Of a DNA stretch of 37,773 bases, positions 36,371 through 37,773 are shown in pieces (the first letter of the stretch is position 1; each line of letters opens with the position of its first letter). The stretch lies in contig CALHIB010000117.1 of the NCBI GenBank assembly GCA_938030595.1, positions 1-37,773 on the forward strand. The letters are read 5' to 3'. Under the pieces are notes generated by a model. That model had not been told where the DNA came from. It ran no database searches and saw only the letters and a program-made list of their open reading frames with translations. Source of the DNA: an uncultured Rhizobiaceae group bacterium (GTDB lineage Bacteria; Pseudomonadota; Alphaproteobacteria; Rhizobiales; Rhizobiaceae). A program made the translations under genes and the position numbers.

Positions 36371-37773
36371 ATGGCTACAAAAGTTAAAGCAAAAGCTACT
36401 AAGGCCGCTAAAGCGGGTAAAGAAGATAAAACAGCAGAAGCTACGGACAAGCCGGTTCTTGATCTAAGTGATGCTTCCATCAAAAAAATGATAACTGCTG
36501 CCAAGAAGCGTGGATACATCACGACTGATGCGCTCAATGCGGCTATTCCTTCTGATGAGGTTTCGCCAGATCAAATCGAAGACGTCATGACCATGTTGTC
36601 TGACATGGGTATTAATGTTGTTGAAGAAGAAGATTTGGAAGAAGAAGCTGAAGGTGGCGATCTTGTTGAAACCACTGGTAAAGCGGTAACTGCTACCAAA
36701 AAACGTGAACCGACTGACCGTACAGATGACCCTGTACGCATGTATCTGCGTGAAATGGGTACGGTTGAACTTCTTTCGCGCGAAGGTGAAATCGCGATTG
36801 CCAAGCGCATAGAGGCTGGCCGCGAAACCATGATTGCGGGTCTTTGTGAAAACCCGCTGACCTTCCAGGCTTTGATTATCTGGCGTGATGAACTTAACGA
36901 AGGCAATATTCTGCTTCGTGATATTATTGACCTTGAAGCGACTTACGCTGGCCCTGAAGCCAAGATTGTGCCGGTTGGTCATATTCCTCCAGGCGGTCAG
37001 GCTGCAGCAGAAAAAGCAAAGCGTGAAGAAGAAGAAGCTGAAAAGAAAAAGGCTGAACTCAAAAAAGATCCGCTCACAGGTGAAATTCTTCCTGGTCAAG
37101 AGGAAGAAGAAGACGATGACGATGATGATGACATGGAGGCAAGTCTTTCGCTTGCTGCCATGGAAGCAGAGCTTAAGCCTCAGGTTTTTGAAACACTGAA
37201 TATTATTGCTAATGACTATAAAAAGTTACGTCGTTTGCAAGATCAACTAGTTGAAAAAGCGCTTGGCAACAAGAAGCTCTCTCCTGCTCAGGAGAAACGT
37301 TATAAAGAGTTGACCGATACAATTGTTGAAGCGGTTAAGTCGCTTTCTCTTAATAACAACCGTATTGAAGCGCTTGTTGAGCAACTTTATGCCATTAACA
37401 AAAACCTTCTCGGCCTTGAAGGTCGTTTGATGCGCCTTGCTGAAAGCTATGGTGTGCCGCGCGATTCATTCCTGGCTGAATATATGGGTTCCGAGCTTGA
37501 TCCAAACTGGATACGCCGCATTGCAAATCTTTCTGCCAAAGGCTGGAAAGAGTTTAACAAGGGTGAAAACGCCACGATTAAGGAAATCCGTGGTGATATT
37601 CAGGAACTTGCCGGTGAAACTGGTCTACAGCCAACAGAATTTCGTCGTATTGTACACAAAGTACAAAAAGGCCAGCGTGAGGCACGTCAGGCCAAGAAGG
37701 AAATGGTCGAAGCAAACCTGCGTCTCGTAATTTCGATTGCGAAAAAATATACCAACCGTGGTCTTCAGTTCCT
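36371..37773 (+). CDS. rpoD: RNA polymerase primary sigma factor (sigma-70), runs off the right edge
   Basis: Open frame from ATG 36371 to the window end; REPTDRTDDPVRMYLREMGTVELLSREGEIAIAKRIEAGRE ... QAKKEMVEANLRLVISIAKKYTNRGLQF. Not in the ORF track because it has no stop in the window. Confidence 0.96.
   Translation, partial: MATKVKAKATKAAKAGKEDKTAEATDKPVLDLSDASIKKMITAAKKRGYITTDALNAAIPSDEVSPDQIEDVMTMLSDMGINVVEEEDLEEEAEGGDLVETTGKAVTATKKREPTDRTDDPVRMYLREMGTVELLSREGEIAIAKRIEAGRETMIAGLCENPLTFQALIIWRDELNEGNILLRDIIDLEATYAGPEAKIVPVGHIPPGGQAAAEKAKREEEEAEKKKAELKKDPLTGEILPGQEEEEDDDDDDDMEASLSLAAMEAELKPQVFETLNIIANDYKKLRRLQDQLVEKALGNKKLSPAQEKRYKELTDTIVEAVKSLSLNNNRIEALVEQLYAINKNLLGLEGRLMRLAESYGVPRDSFLAEYMGSELDPNWIRRIANLSAKGWKEFNKGENATIKEIRGDIQELAGETGLQPTEFRRIVHKVQKGQREARQAKKEMVEANLRLVISIAKKYTNRGLQF

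Noticed and set aside
37108-37137. GAAGAAGAAGACGATGACGATGATGATGAC-type repeat as a microsatellite
   Set aside because: It encodes the acidic tract (EEEDDDDDDD) common in alphaproteobacterial RpoD and is interrupted at codon level.
1-37773. CRISPR arrays, tRNA/rRNA genes, prophage or intact transposase genes
   Set aside because: No regularly spaced direct repeats, cloverleaf/rRNA-like sequence, phage structural genes or transposase ORFs recognised by eye; a tRNAscan/Infernal run would be needed to exclude tRNAs formally.

Overview
The window is alphaproteobacterial (rhizobial-type) chromosome. Housekeeping genes (trxB, an lsrB/vtlR-like LysR gene, greA, carB, carA, a yqeY-like gene, dnaG, rpoD) alternate with accessory cassettes. 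The main accessory block (about 9.95-18.16 kb) is a pseudaminic-acid (nonulosonate) locus: pseB, pseC, a fused pseG-pseH, pseF, two paralogous KpsC/KpsS-like polysaccharide proteins and a small DxD glycosyltransferase-like protein. No pseI is visible. Other accessory content: a Rieske oxygenase-RidA-DUF1028 operon, msrP, an ornithine cyclodeaminase homologue, a GGDEF/EAL protein, a DadA-like oxidoreductase, a peptidoglycan-binding repeat protein, aqpZ, a PCuAC protein, an apparently truncated DUF11 protein, a LytTR/DUF2306 pair, a YpfJ-like metallopeptidase and an EamA transporter. The strongest non-coding signals are: (1) a 265-bp MITE-like element with imperfect ~30-bp terminal inverted repeats, two nested hairpin arms and CTAG on both sides, inserted at the yqeY stop codon; (2) a candidate AbcR-like minus-strand sRNA with an anti-Shine-Dalgarno loop and a strong terminator, downstream of the lsrB-ocd genes; (3) a terminator hairpin in the greA 5' leader; (4) a perfect TTAA-N7-TTAAC CtrA-type box upstream of rpoD. 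Everything was read by eye with no database searches. Family names rest on recognised motifs and general knowledge. rpoD (right edge) and the DUF1028 gene (left edge) are absent from the supplied ORF track because they run off the window.
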